Shown here in pieces: positions 63,915 through 64,000 of a stretch of DNA of 64,000 bases. The notes below the pieces were generated by a model that searched no databases, had not been told where the DNA came from, and saw only the letters and a program-made list of their open reading frames with translations. Source of the stretch: Varroa destructor (taxonomy: Eukaryota; Arthropoda; Arachnida; Mesostigmata; Varroidae); NCBI RefSeq assembly GCF_002443255.2, contig NW_019211454.1, forward strand, positions 5,117,858 to 5,181,857. Direction: 5' to 3'. The stretch's first letter is position 1, and every line of letters starts with the position of its first letter. The position numbers were made by a program, and so were the translations under genes.

Positions 63915-64000
63915 CTATTCAAGTAAAACATTACTGGCAGACAACAGCTTTGCCTAGTGCGGCCACCTTTTTAGAACGTAAAGACATGAAGTAAAGGAGT

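Overview
The window reads as nuclear DNA of an animal. Conserved metazoan genes are sparse, introns have consensus GT..AG ends, TATA-type promoters and AATAAA signals occur, and simple repeats lie between genes. The gene content and gene-poor layout fit an arthropod, possibly a chelicerate such as a mite; that narrower placement is inference.

Three genes are recognised with confidence, all in the first 12 kb. Positions 1-1467 (minus) hold the first 489 codons of WDR48/UAF1, the WD40 activator of USP1/USP12/USP46 deubiquitinases, uninterrupted and running off the left edge. Positions 3007-3390 (plus) hold a complete single-exon PSMG4/PAC4 proteasome-assembly chaperone, divergent from WDR48. 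Positions 8947-12076 (plus) hold a five-exon torsin-family AAA+ ATPase-like gene with a membrane anchor and altered catalytic motifs. The first two both touch the ubiquitin-proteasome system, but nothing shows that they are co-regulated.

From 12 to 64 kb no long conserved gene is seen. The best-supported new item is a compact two-exon gene for a small secreted peptide (19644-20729, plus) with a TATA box, a signal peptide and phase-matched splice sites. Further exon-like segments are listed at low confidence: minus strand near 21.7-22.0, 25.2, 36.9, 38.7-39.4, 42.8, 49.2 and 50.3 kb; plus strand near 13.6, 36.0 and 54.2 kb. None of these was recognised as a known family. Chance open frames of this size are common in sequence of this composition, so they need transcript evidence.

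The most unusual non-genic feature is a scatter of short, near-perfect inverted repeats along the whole window. Stems run from 9 to 22 bp with tiny loops, and several are far longer than chance allows. Dinucleotide, tetranucleotide and homopolymer tracts fill much of the rest.
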